Counted from the stretch's first letter, positions 16,183 to 24,339 are shown. The stretch is DNA of 35,859 bases from Lachnospiraceae bacterium (GCA_003542935.1 DPJQ01000217.1:1-35859); one strand, 5' to 3'. Notes: generated by a model from the letters alone, not told the origin. Program-made: numbers and translations.

Positions 16183-17520
16183 TTATCGCGTCAGTTTTTT
16201 TGCCCAATGACCGAAATTGCATTTTAGAAATGCCGGCACACACTTAAAAATCTGGTCTGCATTGAGACAGCACACGACTACGACGGGGGATGCTTTCACC
16301 CAAAAGGCCATTATAAAAGATATGGGAATGACGATTCCCCAGATACTGATCAAATCCATCTTCATCACATATTTTGTGTCACCGCCTCCTCGGACAATGC
16401 CGATGTTGGTGGGCATCTGGTAGGACATGCCCACACAGATCACGGACAGAATGACAAGAAAAGTGTTTGCCATAGACATGGTTTCCGGTTCCAGTCTGTA
16501 GAGGGAGAGAACGGGTATCCGCAGGAAATACAGGCCGATTCCGGAAAGAACCCCAATCCCCACAAAGAGGGTCTGCAGCGTGCGTGCCAGGACCGTCAGC
16601 CCTTTTTCATTGCCTTCACCAATGGTTTTGCCGACAAAGAAAGACGCAGCGGAAGCGGAGCCCATACCGGTGGATTTTACCATTAGAAATAAAGTGGATG
16701 CCACACTGTTTGCCGCGATGGCACGGTCGGTCATATGGCCGAGAATGGCATTTTGTGTGGCACTGTTCAGTCCCCACAGGCTGCTGGCCAAAAGCAGGGG
16801 CAGCATAATACGGAAATAATCCCTGCGAAGCACCGTATCCGTACGGAAATAATCCCGCAGATGTATATCTTTCTTCCGTATGTATATATAGAAAATCAGA
16901 ACCAGGAGTTCGGCGATGCGGGCCGTAAGCGTTCCGATGGCAGCGCCCGTCACTCCCAGGCGCGGGGCACCGAAATGTCCGTATATCAGTGTATAATTGA
17001 TACCGCAGTTGATCAGCAGTGTGCATACGGATAATATAAGGGCAATGTGCACGATCCCCATGCTCCGTAATACGGCCAGCAGAAGCTGTGTGATGGCAAA
17101 AAACAGATAGGTATATCGGATGATCCGAACGTATTCCGCCCCCTGGTCTATGATAGCCGGATCCGCCACGAACAGCCCCAGGAGCTGTCGCGGAAACAAA
17201 CTTACAGCGAAAAAAAGCAGTGCAGCCGTTACCAGGGCCGTATGCATACCGATGGAAGAGAGTATCCGGATGGGCTCCATCTGTTTTTTACCGTAATACT
17301 GTGTGGCCAGGACAACGGCGCCTTCGCCAATGGCCGTAATGAGCTGTTGGTACACAAATTGTATCTGATTAGCTGCCGCTACACCGGACAGAGATACTTC
17401 GCTGTAAGCTCCCAGCATAATATTATCCGCCAGATTGACACTGAGCGTAATGATATTTTGCAGCACCAAAATTATCCACATTGAAAAAAATGATTTATAG
17501 AATGTCTTGTTTTTTATCAT
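16183..17520 (-). CDS. MATE-family efflux transporter
   Basis: A 445-residue membrane protein with about twelve hydrophobic segments in two repeated halves. Family hallmarks include NLADNIMLGAYSEVSLSGVAAANQ in the first half, LGVTGAAIGTLTARI near the middle and LPLLLASSLWGLNSATQNAILGHM opening the second half. MATE proteins export drugs, toxins or metabolites using Na+ or H+ gradients. It is cargo of the sleC-interrupting element, with its own promoter, and lies 107 bp upstream of the small ORF/recombinase unit on the same strand. Substrate not predictable. Confidence 0.92.
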   Translation of the reverse strand: MIKNKTFYKSFFSMWIILVLQNIITLSVNLADNIMLGAYSEVSLSGVAAANQIQFVYQQLITAIGEGAVVLATQYYGKKQMEPIRILSSIGMHTALVTAALLFFAVSLFPRQLLGLFVADPAIIDQGAEYVRIIRYTYLFFAITQLLLAVLRSMGIVHIALILSVCTLLINCGINYTLIYGHFGAPRLGVTGAAIGTLTARIAELLVLIFYIYIRKKDIHLRDYFRTDTVLRRDYFRIMLPLLLASSLWGLNSATQNAILGHMTDRAIAANSVASTLFLMVKSTGMGSASAASFFVGKTIGEGNEKGLTVLARTLQTLFVGIGVLSGIGLYFLRIPVLSLYRLEPETMSMANTFLVILSVICVGMSYQMPTNIGIVRGGGDTKYVMKMDLISIWGIVIPISFIMAFWVKASPVVVVCCLNADQIFKCVPAFLKCNFGHWAKKLTR

Positions 17521-17553
17521 GGTGTTTTTCCTCTGTAATATTCAGATATGTAG

Positions 17554-17582
17554 AGTATACATCCAACAAATGAAGACAACAA
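17554..17582 (-). promoter_or_regulatory. Promoter of the MATE transporter gene
   Basis: TTGTTG, a 17-bp spacer and TATACT on the reverse strand, about 34 bp before the ATG. Confidence 0.55.
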
Positions 17583-17707
17583 GAATGTTTGCATACAAAA
17601 ATCGGATTTAACCATTGAAAAAAACGCAAAAGTGACAAAACTTGAAATTTTTATGCATAATTCCGGATGCCGTAGCAGCTAACAGAAGCGATTGGCGGAA
17701 AGCCGGT

Positions 17708-19240
17708 TTACCGTATCGCCTTTATCAAATAAAATGCTGTGAACCGCATATGGCCGCTTCGCAGATCGCCGCCGGTTTTCCAATCTCCGTAAGGCGTGGT
17801 TTTTCTTTTGTTGGAAGCGTAGCAGTCAAGAACCAGGTATCGGCCGTTTTTGTAATCGCCGATAGCCATGTAGTGCCCCGGTATACGCCCGACGGCGGTG
17901 CCGCCGTTTTTTAAATGATTTTTCAGAGTGGTGAGGCTGGAAGTGGACCCTGCGTAGGTAAATCCATAAGTTTTTCCGAATTTTCTGGCTGCCCCGTTGA
18001 AAAATGCCGCCGCAGTTCCCTGACCGGGGATTCGATAGCCTGCTCGTACGGAGAAGTCAGCGAGAACCATGGGATCTATATATTGCCCGTTCAGGGCATA
18101 GACCGCGTTTGTCAGGGAGAGCACGCCGCAGGCGGATGCGGCCATAGAATTTGTCTTACCGTATCCTTTGCTTCCCCAATCCGGGTCGTATTGGGAAAAT
18201 ACCTGATAATTCGTCCGGTTTTTATTGGTAGCCATGGTGAATCGAAACTGTTTTTTGCCTGATTGGTTTTGTGCACCCAGGGTAAATGTCCGGGATGCCG
18301 TCAGGTAGCCGTCTGTACCTGCGTTTTTGAGAAAAAAATAAGAACCGGATCGGGTAAGCTGCCAGATCTGTCCGGGATTAATTTCATCATTGACCCTTTC
18401 CAGTACTACCTGATTTGCGTGTCCCGCGTTTTCGGATGCTGCTGCCAAATGTATTTTTTCTTCGCTTTCAGGCGTCGCTGCAAGACATAGGCCGGTGGCG
18501 GCATGAATGATCTGATAACAGTTGTTTCCGACAAACTGAAGCTTAAATTTCTGCCGGGATGAGCTGTTTGCTTCTTTCAGGGACAGGCCCTTTGCAGAGC
18601 CCTCAATGTGTTGGTAAGGGGCGCTTTTGGGGGTCAGATAATAGGTTCCCTCTGCCAGAAGCTTCTTTTCACGGCTGTCATAATCCCAGCGGGTATAGTT
18701 GAGAACAGACTCTTTTATCCATCCGATCCGGTAATCGGACTGGCATTTGCAGATGACCTGATACCAGCTTCCTGACTTGCCAATGATTTCCATAGCCGAT
18801 AAAAAGGAGATAGTGCCGAAGGGCGAACCGGATTTTCTGCCGTATATGGTGCTCCTGCTTTTGGCCGCAGCCATTTCATGTTCATAAGCGGGTTGTCTGA
18901 CAAAGTCTTTTTCCCTGAACCAGCCGGATGTATTTCCCCGGCTGGTTTTGCAGGTTCCGTAAAACGCCTGATCCCTGTACTTTTTTAACTTTACCGTCAG
19001 AGCTTTACCCTTTACCGTACCGATTTCGGTTTTGCAGTCGGAGTTTTTGTAAATGGTAAGCTTTTCAGTGGAGAGAGGGTAAGCGGTAACTGTGTTTCCA
19101 TGGCCCATAATCTGGTATTTTGTGCCGTATGCATAAGAGGCGGCTTTGGCTTCTAAAGTCCGTTCCGGTATGCAGGCCGGGATAAAAACAAACACCAGCG
19201 CCAGCAGCATTGTCAAAAGATATTTTGCATTCTTTTTCAT
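17708..19240 (-). CDS. Secreted C39-like cysteine protease with SH3-like and ricin-type domains
   Basis: A 510-residue precursor. The start at 19240 is chosen for its AGGAGAAACC site and because a Sec signal peptide follows at once (MKKNAKYLLTMLLALVFVF, cleavage near AKAAS). Residues about 40-200 look like bacterial SH3-type repeats. Residues about 205-350 carry a ricin-like beta-trefoil (repeated QIWQL / GYLTA / AATGLCLAA motifs). The C-terminal 150 residues form a C39-type papain-like fold: QYDPDWGSKGYG, nucleophile Cys at about 371 (AASACGVLSL), His at about 456 (GHYMAIGD) and an Asp in LVLDCY. It may cleave peptides or wall-linked substrates outside the cell; the trefoil suggests carbohydrate binding. 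Substrate unknown. Confidence 0.82.
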   Translation of the reverse strand: MKKNAKYLLTMLLALVFVFIPACIPERTLEAKAASYAYGTKYQIMGHGNTVTAYPLSTEKLTIYKNSDCKTEIGTVKGKALTVKLKKYRDQAFYGTCKTSRGNTSGWFREKDFVRQPAYEHEMAAAKSRSTIYGRKSGSPFGTISFLSAMEIIGKSGSWYQVICKCQSDYRIGWIKESVLNYTRWDYDSREKKLLAEGTYYLTPKSAPYQHIEGSAKGLSLKEANSSSRQKFKLQFVGNNCYQIIHAATGLCLAATPESEEKIHLAAASENAGHANQVVLERVNDEINPGQIWQLTRSGSYFFLKNAGTDGYLTASRTFTLGAQNQSGKKQFRFTMATNKNRTNYQVFSQYDPDWGSKGYGKTNSMAASACGVLSLTNAVYALNGQYIDPMVLADFSVRAGYRIPGQGTAAAFFNGAARKFGKTYGFTYAGSTSSLTTLKNHLKNGGTAVGRIPGHYMAIGDYKNGRYLVLDCYASNKRKTTPYGDWKTGGDLRSGHMRFTAFYLIKAIR

Positions 19241-19302
19241 TGGTTTCTCCTGAAAATGTATTTTTTGGGCGACAGCATATTCTGCCACATAATGTCGAAA
19301 TG

Positions 19303-19332
19303 ATTATAACTCAAATAAGTCATATAATTCAA
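19303..19332 (-). promoter_or_regulatory. Promoter of the secreted protease gene
   Basis: TTGAAT, an 18-bp spacer and TATAAT on the reverse strand, about 63 bp before the ATG. The -10 box is embedded in GAGTTATAAT, which also forms the -10 region of the divergent promoter at 19447-19476. Confidence 0.6.
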
Positions 19333-19345
19333 TATATAACTCAAA
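19305..19345. repeat. Direct repeat TATAACTCAAA, two copies 30 bp apart
   Basis: Copies at 19305-19315 and 19335-19345 overlap the protease promoter. The ~three-helical-turn spacing would put bound proteins on one face of DNA. They may be regulator sites, perhaps for the element's XRE protein; this is inference. Confidence 0.5.
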
Positions 19346-19446
19346 GTAAAACTTGATGTTCTTGCGGTCTCAGCAGCAAGTGCTTCGACCAGTGCTGAAC
19401 AGTTAGCAAATTTTCTCTGTTTTGTAGGCGTAATATGAGTTTTATG

Positions 19447-19476
19447 TTGACATATATAATTTAAAAGAGTTATAAT
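19447..19476 (+). promoter_or_regulatory. Near-consensus promoter of the secreted repeat-protein gene
   Basis: TTGACA, an 18-bp spacer and TATAAT, about 30 bp before the ATG at 19507. The -10 lies in GAGTTATAAT as in the divergent protease promoter. Confidence 0.75.
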
Positions 19477-19506
19477 TTTGAAAAAACATCAGAAAGGAAA
19501 AGGATT

Positions 19507-20421
19507 ATGAAAAAACACAAAAAAATACACTATGATATCCTGGGTTTGATGTCTGTTTGTTTTTTGATGGGCATTTTTTTGGCAGTGCCGGTGAAAGCTG
19601 AGGCGGCCACCTTTCAAACAGGCTGGGGCAGTGATAAGATGAAAACAGGGAAATATTATGTCTGGGTGGATGATAAGTCGGATTCTGTTGTCGTTTCCAC
19701 ATCCCAATCAGGGGATGGACGGGTGATTGCAACAGCTTCCGGGAAACGTGAAATGAATGGCTCCTTTATGTCTGACGGTTCTACCGTTTTCTATGCAGAA
19801 AAGATTTATAAAGAGGACTATGCTCTTGATTATATTTATAAAATAAGTATTCAGGGGAAAAGACGTACATATATTGGCAAAATGAAGGATATGAACAATT
19901 TTGAAGCCTGCTATGGCGGAAATCTGTATGTATCCTGCTGGGATTTTCGGGAAGATTATCAGGGCGAATTCGATCCTTGCCACATTTATCGAATAAACAT
20001 AAAAACTGGAAAAACAAAATGTGTTGTAAAAAATGCAACTGTTGACAGCCAGTATAAACGGTATTTGCTCGCATCAGCGCCTACTGATGCAGCATATGCT
20101 CCGCGTAATTTCTATGTTTTTGATTGTAAAACCGAAAAAGCTGTCAGGATTGGTAAAAACATTCGATTTGCGTCTTTTTCAGCAAATAAAGTGTATTATG
20201 CGGAGGGTATCAATGATACGGCTATCCGTGTACTGAGCTGCAGTCTGTCCGGAAAAAATAAAAAGACGATTGTAAAGAAACTTACTGTAGATGGCGGCGC
20301 CGGAGTAGGGAGAATTACTTCAAAGTATGTGTATTACCTTAAAGGAGGGAAACCCCGCCGTTACAATATCAAGACAAAGAAGTCAGAAAAAATCAGTGAA
20401 AAAAAATATCTGTCCTGGTGA
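19507..20421 (+). CDS. Secreted beta-propeller-like protein of unknown function
   Basis: A 304-residue protein with a Sec signal peptide (basic MKKHKKIHYD, hydrophobic core to about residue 30, cleavage near AEAAT). The mature part repeats short segments of the kind ...VYYAE..., YRINIKTGKTK, FYVFDCKTEKAV, VYYLKGGKPRRYNIKTKK, which suggests blades of a beta-propeller related to DUF5050-type proteins. There are no catalytic motifs. GAAAGGAAAAGG precedes the ATG. It is transcribed divergently from the secreted protease gene from a matching promoter, so the two products may act together outside the cell. Its A+T-rich bases set it apart from the chromosome around it. Confidence 0.6.
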   Translation: MKKHKKIHYDILGLMSVCFLMGIFLAVPVKAEAATFQTGWGSDKMKTGKYYVWVDDKSDSVVVSTSQSGDGRVIATASGKREMNGSFMSDGSTVFYAEKIYKEDYALDYIYKISIQGKRRTYIGKMKDMNNFEACYGGNLYVSCWDFREDYQGEFDPCHIYRINIKTGKTKCVVKNATVDSQYKRYLLASAPTDAAYAPRNFYVFDCKTEKAVRIGKNIRFASFSANKVYYAEGINDTAIRVLSCSLSGKNKKTIVKKLTVDGGAGVGRITSKYVYYLKGGKPRRYNIKTKKSEKISEKKYLSW

Positions 20422-20448
20422 TACAGGAATAAAGTGTTTTGGAAAAAC

Positions 20449-20474
20449 GGCAGCGTACAGGCTGCCATTTTTTT
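20449..20474 (+). terminator. Rho-independent terminator
   Basis: GGCAGC / GCTGCC around a 6-nt loop followed by A and seven T. It ends the secreted repeat-protein transcript. Confidence 0.8.
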
Positions 20475-20624
20475 GCTTTTTCAGCCATTTAGATTATGTG
20501 AATATACGCAAAATACATACTCATTACAGTTATATATTAAAAAACAAAGCTCAATTATATATCTAAATTCTATTGCTAAAATTAGATAGAATAGGGGAAG
20601 ATATAACGAAAGTGAGGTGTATCC

Positions 20625-20960
20625 ATGATAGAAGATCAGGTGATTGAAAGAATTGATGCCCTGCGTCTGAAACGTCACTGGTCGTTGTACCGTCTGGCGA
20701 AAGAATCTGAGATCCCCTATTCAAACCTGAACAATATATTTAACCGTAAAACATGTCCGAGTATTCCGACTCTGGAAAAAATATGCGCTGGCCTGGGTAT
20801 GTCCCTGGCTGAGTTTTTTGATTTTCACACGCAGCCCGGGCCGGAAGATGGGCTGTCTGAGACGGAGGAAGATATCATATACGCCTTTCGCACATTGTCC
20901 CAAAGGGATAAAGAACTATTTCAGACCTATCTGAGCGCGCTGTGCCGACAGCTGCCGTAA
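20625..20960 (+). CDS. XRE-family helix-turn-helix regulator
   Basis: A protein of 111 residues. Residues about 8-62 are a Cro/CI-type DNA-binding domain (RIDALRLKRHWSLYRLAKESEI, then YSNLNNIFNRKTCPSIPTLEKICAGLGMSLAEFF). The C-terminal 45 residues are helical and acidic, probably for dimerisation. GTGAGG precedes the ATG. It lies 41 bp inside the element end next to the sleC N-terminal half, the usual place for an element repressor, but which promoter it controls is not shown. The 160 bp upstream are very AT-rich and include small dyads (ATTCTA / TAGAAT) that could be its operator. Confidence 0.85.
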   Translation: MIEDQVIERIDALRLKRHWSLYRLAKESEIPYSNLNNIFNRKTCPSIPTLEKICAGLGMSLAEFFDFHTQPGPEDGLSETEEDIIYAFRTLSQRDKELFQTYLSALCRQLP

Positions 20961-21686
20961 ATAATTAAATTTTTTTATCCTGAATGCCCGGTTACAAATG
21001 CACCACTCTGTATAGACACGGTTTAACGTAAAGGACATGATAGCCAGCACATTAGCCCGTATGGTGCTGTCCGGCCAGGTGGAGTAGATTTCGCTGCAGG
21101 CCACATTTTTTATATAGTCCCTGTATCGCACATAATAATTTGCGGCGGTGCTGTCTGACGGCACGCCGTCATGTACCACCACATATTCCGGTACCACGAC
21201 CCGGCTTAAAACGATCTCCCCGCTATCATCTACAGGCTTCACTTCGTCTTCAGGAATCTTTTCCGGGTAATCCCCAAACAGGGTATGGGCGGGAATTACG
21301 ATTCTCTCAAAATCCTCGCCTTCCGTCAGCGGTATCATCCGTATGGGCTGGATGCTGGTCTCGTTAGCCAGAAGTTCTGAGCCGCTTACATTGACGGATT
21401 CAAAACCCGGCACATCTACATGGATATTGTATTCCGAATAAGGCTGATATTCCGACGGCTCCAAACTGTATTCAAGGGGGGGCGTCATCAGCTCCACGGC
21501 CTCCGTCTGACCGGATTCATCGGTGGTCAGTTCTTCGATCACCTGATCCGGTTCTCCGGTGTAGGAGATGGATACTTTTGCCCCTTCCAGAGGTGTGTTT
21601 TCCAGCATGGATGTTACATCCACCCGGAGTCTTCCCCGGTCTGCGTTTTCCGTCTGCATTGCTCTCCAAAAACTTTTTTCCTGCAT
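20916..21686 (-). CDS. sleC: Spore cortex-lytic protein SleC-like, N-terminal part of an interrupted gene
   Basis: The ATG at 21686 follows AGGAGCATACTGCC. Codons 1-228 are genuine SleC-type sequence: an N-terminal beta-rich pro-region (LRVDVTSMLENTPLEGAKVSIS), then GDYPEKIPEDEVKP, VVVPEYVVVHDGVPSDS and RDYIKNVACSEIYSTWP, up to RVYTEW. After the TGGT core at 21005-21002 the frame runs into element DNA and adds 28 unrelated residues before a stop at 20916. SleC-type proteins are made during sporulation and degrade spore cortex peptidoglycan at germination. The truncated product lacks the C-terminal half and the wall-binding domain. No clear sporulation promoter was found in the 277 bp shared with the divergent pyrophosphatase gene. 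Confidence 0.85.
   Translation of the reverse strand: MQEKSFWRAMQTENADRGRLRVDVTSMLENTPLEGAKVSISYTGEPDQVIEELTTDESGQTEAVELMTPPLEYSLEPSEYQPYSEYNIHVDVPGFESVNVSGSELLANETSIQPIRMIPLTEGEDFERIVIPAHTLFGDYPEKIPEDEVKPVDDSGEIVLSRVVVPEYVVVHDGVPSDSTAANYYVRYRDYIKNVACSEIYSTWPDSTIRANVLAIMSFTLNRVYTEWCICNRAFRIKKFNYLRQLSAQRAQIGLK
21002..21005. repeat. Attachment core, sleC N-terminal side
   Basis: Second copy of the TGGT core. On the reverse strand it is flanked by TATACAGAG on the sleC side and GCATTTGTAACC on the element side. Together with the other copy it gives a circle junction whose arms TTACAAA and TTTGTAA are symmetrical about the core. Confidence 0.75.
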
Positions 21687-21900
21687 GGCAGTATGCTCCT
21701 GTATGCCTTTAGATTATTTTATGAATGAAAAGAAAAGATGTGAATGGGAAGAGAAAAGAAGAGTGATGAAAAGCTTTCCGCCATTTAATTATAGAAAAAA
21801 TATATAATGAAGTTTGGCTGATATGAGAGAAAATGTATAAAGAAAGCTGTAAAACGGACAGAAAGCATAGAAAAAAATACAAAAAAAGATTGATAAGTAA

Positions 21901-21929
21901 TTGTCAATTGCCTATGCATGGTATATTAT
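21901..21929 (+). promoter_or_regulatory. Sigma-A promoter of hppA
   Basis: TTGTCA, a 17-bp spacer and TATTAT, about 35 bp before the ATG. It rules out an upstream in-frame TTG start at 21901, which is the -35 box itself. Confidence 0.7.
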
Positions 21930-21963
21930 AGTTAAAATACTTAAAAGCGAGGAGGAAAAAGAA

Positions 21964-24063
21964 ATGGATAACACTTTAGCGTTAGTTGCGCTGGGCGGTT
22001 CTGTTCTGGCTCTGCTGTTTGCCGTGGTCAAAGCAAAAGGAGTGCTGGCCTTTGACGAGGGCAGCGACCGTATGAAAAAGCTTTCCCAGTCTATCCGTAC
22101 CGGCGCCATGGCTTACTTAAGCCGCCAGTACAAAATACTGGTGATCTTTTTTGTGGCGATGTTTGTCGTGCTGGGGGTGATGGCGGCCCTTGGACTTTTG
22201 ACCTGGTTTGTGCCCGTGGCCTTTGTGGTGGGCGGCGTACTGTCCGGCCTGTCCGGCTATGTGGGTATGTCTATCGCCACGAGGGCGAACGCGCGGACGG
22301 CCAATGCCTGTCAGACCGGGCTGAACAAGGGACTGCAGATTGCTTTCTCTGCCGGTTCGGTCATGGGCTTTACGGTGGTGGGCCTGGGCCTGCTCTATAT
22401 CTCCGTATGGTATCTGGTATTGAAGATGGGGTTTGGCCTGAATGCGGAGCAGATCACCAGCGCTATGCTGACCTTCGGTATGGGCGCCTCAGCAATGGCT
22501 TTATTTGCCCGTGTGGGCGGCGGTATTTACACCAAGGCTGCCGATGTGGGTGCTGACCTGGTGGGCAAGGTGGAAGCCGGTATTCCCGAGGATGATCCGA
22601 GAAATCCCGCCGTTATCGCCGATAATGTGGGCGACAATGTGGGTGACGTAGCAGGTATGGGTGCGGATCTCTATGAATCCTATGTGGGCTCTATCATCTC
22701 TGCCTGTGCCCTGGGCTTTACTGCGTTTAACGGACATGCTTCCGTTGCGCCGGAGGCGGCGGTGGCTTTCCCGATGCTCCTGGCAGCCATCGGTATCGTC
22801 TGTTCCATGGTATGTACCTTCCTGGTAAAGACCGGGGAGAGCACGGAGCAGACTATGCTCTTAAAGGCGTTGAGCCGTGGTACGAATACCAGTGCCATCG
22901 TGATCGCCGTTGTGGCTTTCCCGCTGGTCTATATGGTGTTCGGCATGGAAAATGTCGGTATTTATCTGGCTATCATTTCCGGCTTGCTGGCCGGTGTGCT
23001 GATCGGCCATTTTACCGAATATTATACTTCGGATACGTATAAACCTACCCGTGACCTGGCGGCGGAATCCCAGACAGGGTCGGCCACCATCATCATCGGC
23101 GGTATCGGCCTGGGTATGCTCTCTACCATGGCTCCGATCATCATCATCGCCATCTGTATCATGTGTTCCTTCGGTTTCACAGGCGGTTTTGCCAATGCCA
23201 ATATGGGCCTGTACGGTATAGCCATCGCGGCGGTGGGTATGCTCTCCACTCTGGGAATCACGCTGGCCACAGACGCCTATGGCCCCATTGCCGATAATGC
23301 GGGCGGCATCGCAGAGATGGCCGGTCTGGATCCGGAGGTCAGGGAGAGGACGGATGCTCTGGATTCTCTCGGAAATACTACGGCGGCAACGGGTAAAGGT
23401 TTTGCCATCGGTTCGGCGGCCCTGACGGCTCTGGCTCTGATCGCTTCCTATGTGCAGAAGATCCAGGAGGTGGGCGGCGAGGCCGTGGCCCTGGATCTTA
23501 GCGTCATGAATCCTCCGGTGCTGGTGGGTATCTTTATCGGTGCCTGCCTGCCCTTTATCTTCGCGGCCCTGACCATGAATTCCGTGGGCCGTGCAGCCCA
23601 GAGTATCGTTATGGAGGTGCGCCGTCAGTTCAAGGAGATCAAGGGCATCATGGAAGGTAAGGCCGACCCGGATTACGCTACCTGCGTAGACCTGTGTACC
23701 AGGGCCAGCCTCCACGAGATGGTTATGCCGACGGTATTGGCTATCATCACCCCCGTGGCGGTAGGTCTGATTCTGGGGTACAACGGCGTGATCGGTATGC
23801 TGACCGGATCCACAGCCACCGGCTTCCTCCTGGCTATCTTCATGTCCAACTCCGGCGGGGCCTGGGACAATGCAAAGAAGCATATCGAGGCCGGGAATTT
23901 CGGCGGAAAAGGCAGCGACTGCCATAAGGCCGCGGTGGTCGGCGACACGGTGGGCGATCCTTTCAAGGATACCTCCGGCCCGTCGATCAACATCCTGATC
24001 AAGCTGCTGTCCATGGTTTCCATCGTGTTCGCGGCGTTGGTGGTGAATTTCCATATTTTCTGA
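21964..24063 (+). CDS. hppA: Membrane-bound K+-dependent pyrophosphatase (ion pump)
   Basis: A 699-residue protein with about sixteen membrane helices that couples PPi hydrolysis to export of Na+ or H+. The catalytic loop begins at about residue 194 (DVGADLVGKVEAG) and continues with DDPRNPAVIADNVGDNVGD, which holds the Mg-PPi ligands. The position that decides potassium dependence reads GNTTAATGKG with Ala at about 474, as in K+-dependent enzymes; K+-independent ones have Lys there. Whether it pumps Na+ or H+ I cannot tell. GAGGAGG precedes the ATG. It stands alone between its promoter and a strong terminator. Such pumps let anaerobes recover energy from biosynthetic PPi. Confidence 0.95.
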   Translation: MDNTLALVALGGSVLALLFAVVKAKGVLAFDEGSDRMKKLSQSIRTGAMAYLSRQYKILVIFFVAMFVVLGVMAALGLLTWFVPVAFVVGGVLSGLSGYVGMSIATRANARTANACQTGLNKGLQIAFSAGSVMGFTVVGLGLLYISVWYLVLKMGFGLNAEQITSAMLTFGMGASAMALFARVGGGIYTKAADVGADLVGKVEAGIPEDDPRNPAVIADNVGDNVGDVAGMGADLYESYVGSIISACALGFTAFNGHASVAPEAAVAFPMLLAAIGIVCSMVCTFLVKTGESTEQTMLLKALSRGTNTSAIVIAVVAFPLVYMVFGMENVGIYLAIISGLLAGVLIGHFTEYYTSDTYKPTRDLAAESQTGSATIIIGGIGLGMLSTMAPIIIIAICIMCSFGFTGGFANANMGLYGIAIAAVGMLSTLGITLATDAYGPIADNAGGIAEMAGLDPEVRERTDALDSLGNTTAATGKGFAIGSAALTALALIASYVQKIQEVGGEAVALDLSVMNPPVLVGIFIGACLPFIFAALTMNSVGRAAQSIVMEVRRQFKEIKGIMEGKADPDYATCVDLCTRASLHEMVMPTVLAIITPVAVGLILGYNGVIGMLTGSTATGFLLAIFMSNSGGAWDNAKKHIEAGNFGGKGSDCHKAAVVGDTVGDPFKDTSGPSINILIKLLSMVSIVFAALVVNFHIF

Positions 24064-24187
24064 TTCCCTCTTGGCATGCCATATGTATTCTCACGGTCTG
24101 TGCAGTGCACCGAAGGTGTCCTTTGGGAAATGCACAGACCTGGATGAACTGTTACATCTATATACAGCATACCGGGTATACAAAAGG

Positions 24188-24221
24188 GGCCGTCCTGAAA
24201 ATGCTTCAGGGCGGCCTTTTT
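24188..24221 (+). terminator. Rho-independent terminator after hppA
   Basis: An 11-bp stem (GGCCGTCCTGA / TCAGGGCGGCC, one G-U) with a 7-nt loop and a run of T. Confidence 0.92.
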
Positions 24222-24248
24222 GGGTATAGCGCTATAAGGGAGGATTCC

Positions 24249-24280
24249 GTAACAGTGAGGCCGGAAGGCTGAACTGTTAC
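24249..24280. repeat. Inverted repeat in the hppA-DUF1703 gap
   Basis: GTAACAGT and ACTGTTAC flank a 16-nt centre that can itself fold (GCC/GGC). A related TGAACTGTTACA occurs at about 24145, and GCTGAACTGTCAC after CarD at about 5710. The rest of the 331-bp gap 24064-24394 holds only the hppA terminator and the promoter at 24334. Confidence 0.45.
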
Positions 24281-24330
24281 AGGATATCGTGGAAACCGGA
24301 AGAATTCCTATAGCAATGTTTTTGCGTAGC

Positions 24331-24339
24331 TGTTATAAT
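24331..24339 (+). promoter_or_regulatory. Extended -10 promoter of the DUF1703-type gene
   Basis: TGTTATAAT forms a perfect extended -10 about 55 bp before the ATG. The -35 position (TAGCAA, 17 bp upstream) is poor, as is common for extended -10 promoters. Confidence 0.5.

Larger units (their letters stand above)
14222..21005. mobile_element. 6.78-kb serine-recombinase element interrupting sleC
   Basis: Bounded by TGGT cores 6,780 bp apart. The two sleC halves on either side join in frame at the core to give one 422-codon gene with conserved residues across the join (RVYTEW then YRNKGYDF). Content in reverse-strand order: XRE regulator (+), secreted repeat protein (+), secreted C39-like protease (-), MATE transporter (-), 52-aa ORF (-), large serine recombinase (-). 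There are no relaxase, replication, capsid or lysis genes, so the element is not self-transmissible as seen. The stretch at about 19250-20620 is clearly AT-richer than the flanks, suggesting foreign origin. The recombinase is adjacent to one end, as in integrase-type elements and sporulation intervening elements. Confidence 0.87.

Noticed and set aside
14222..21005. Element as an integrative conjugative element or prophage
   Set aside because: No relaxase, coupling protein, replication, capsid, portal or lysis gene is present between the two cores.
21687..21800. Sporulation promoter for sleC (CATACAGG near 21695, CATTATATA near 21800 on the reverse strand)
   Set aside because: The first would place the start of transcription inside the ribosome site, and the second has no matching -35 box at proper spacing.
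22861..24054. Reverse-strand open frame of 397 codons opposite hppA
   Set aside because: His/Gly/Gln-rich composition typical of antisense frames of membrane-protein genes; hppA is unambiguous on the other strand.
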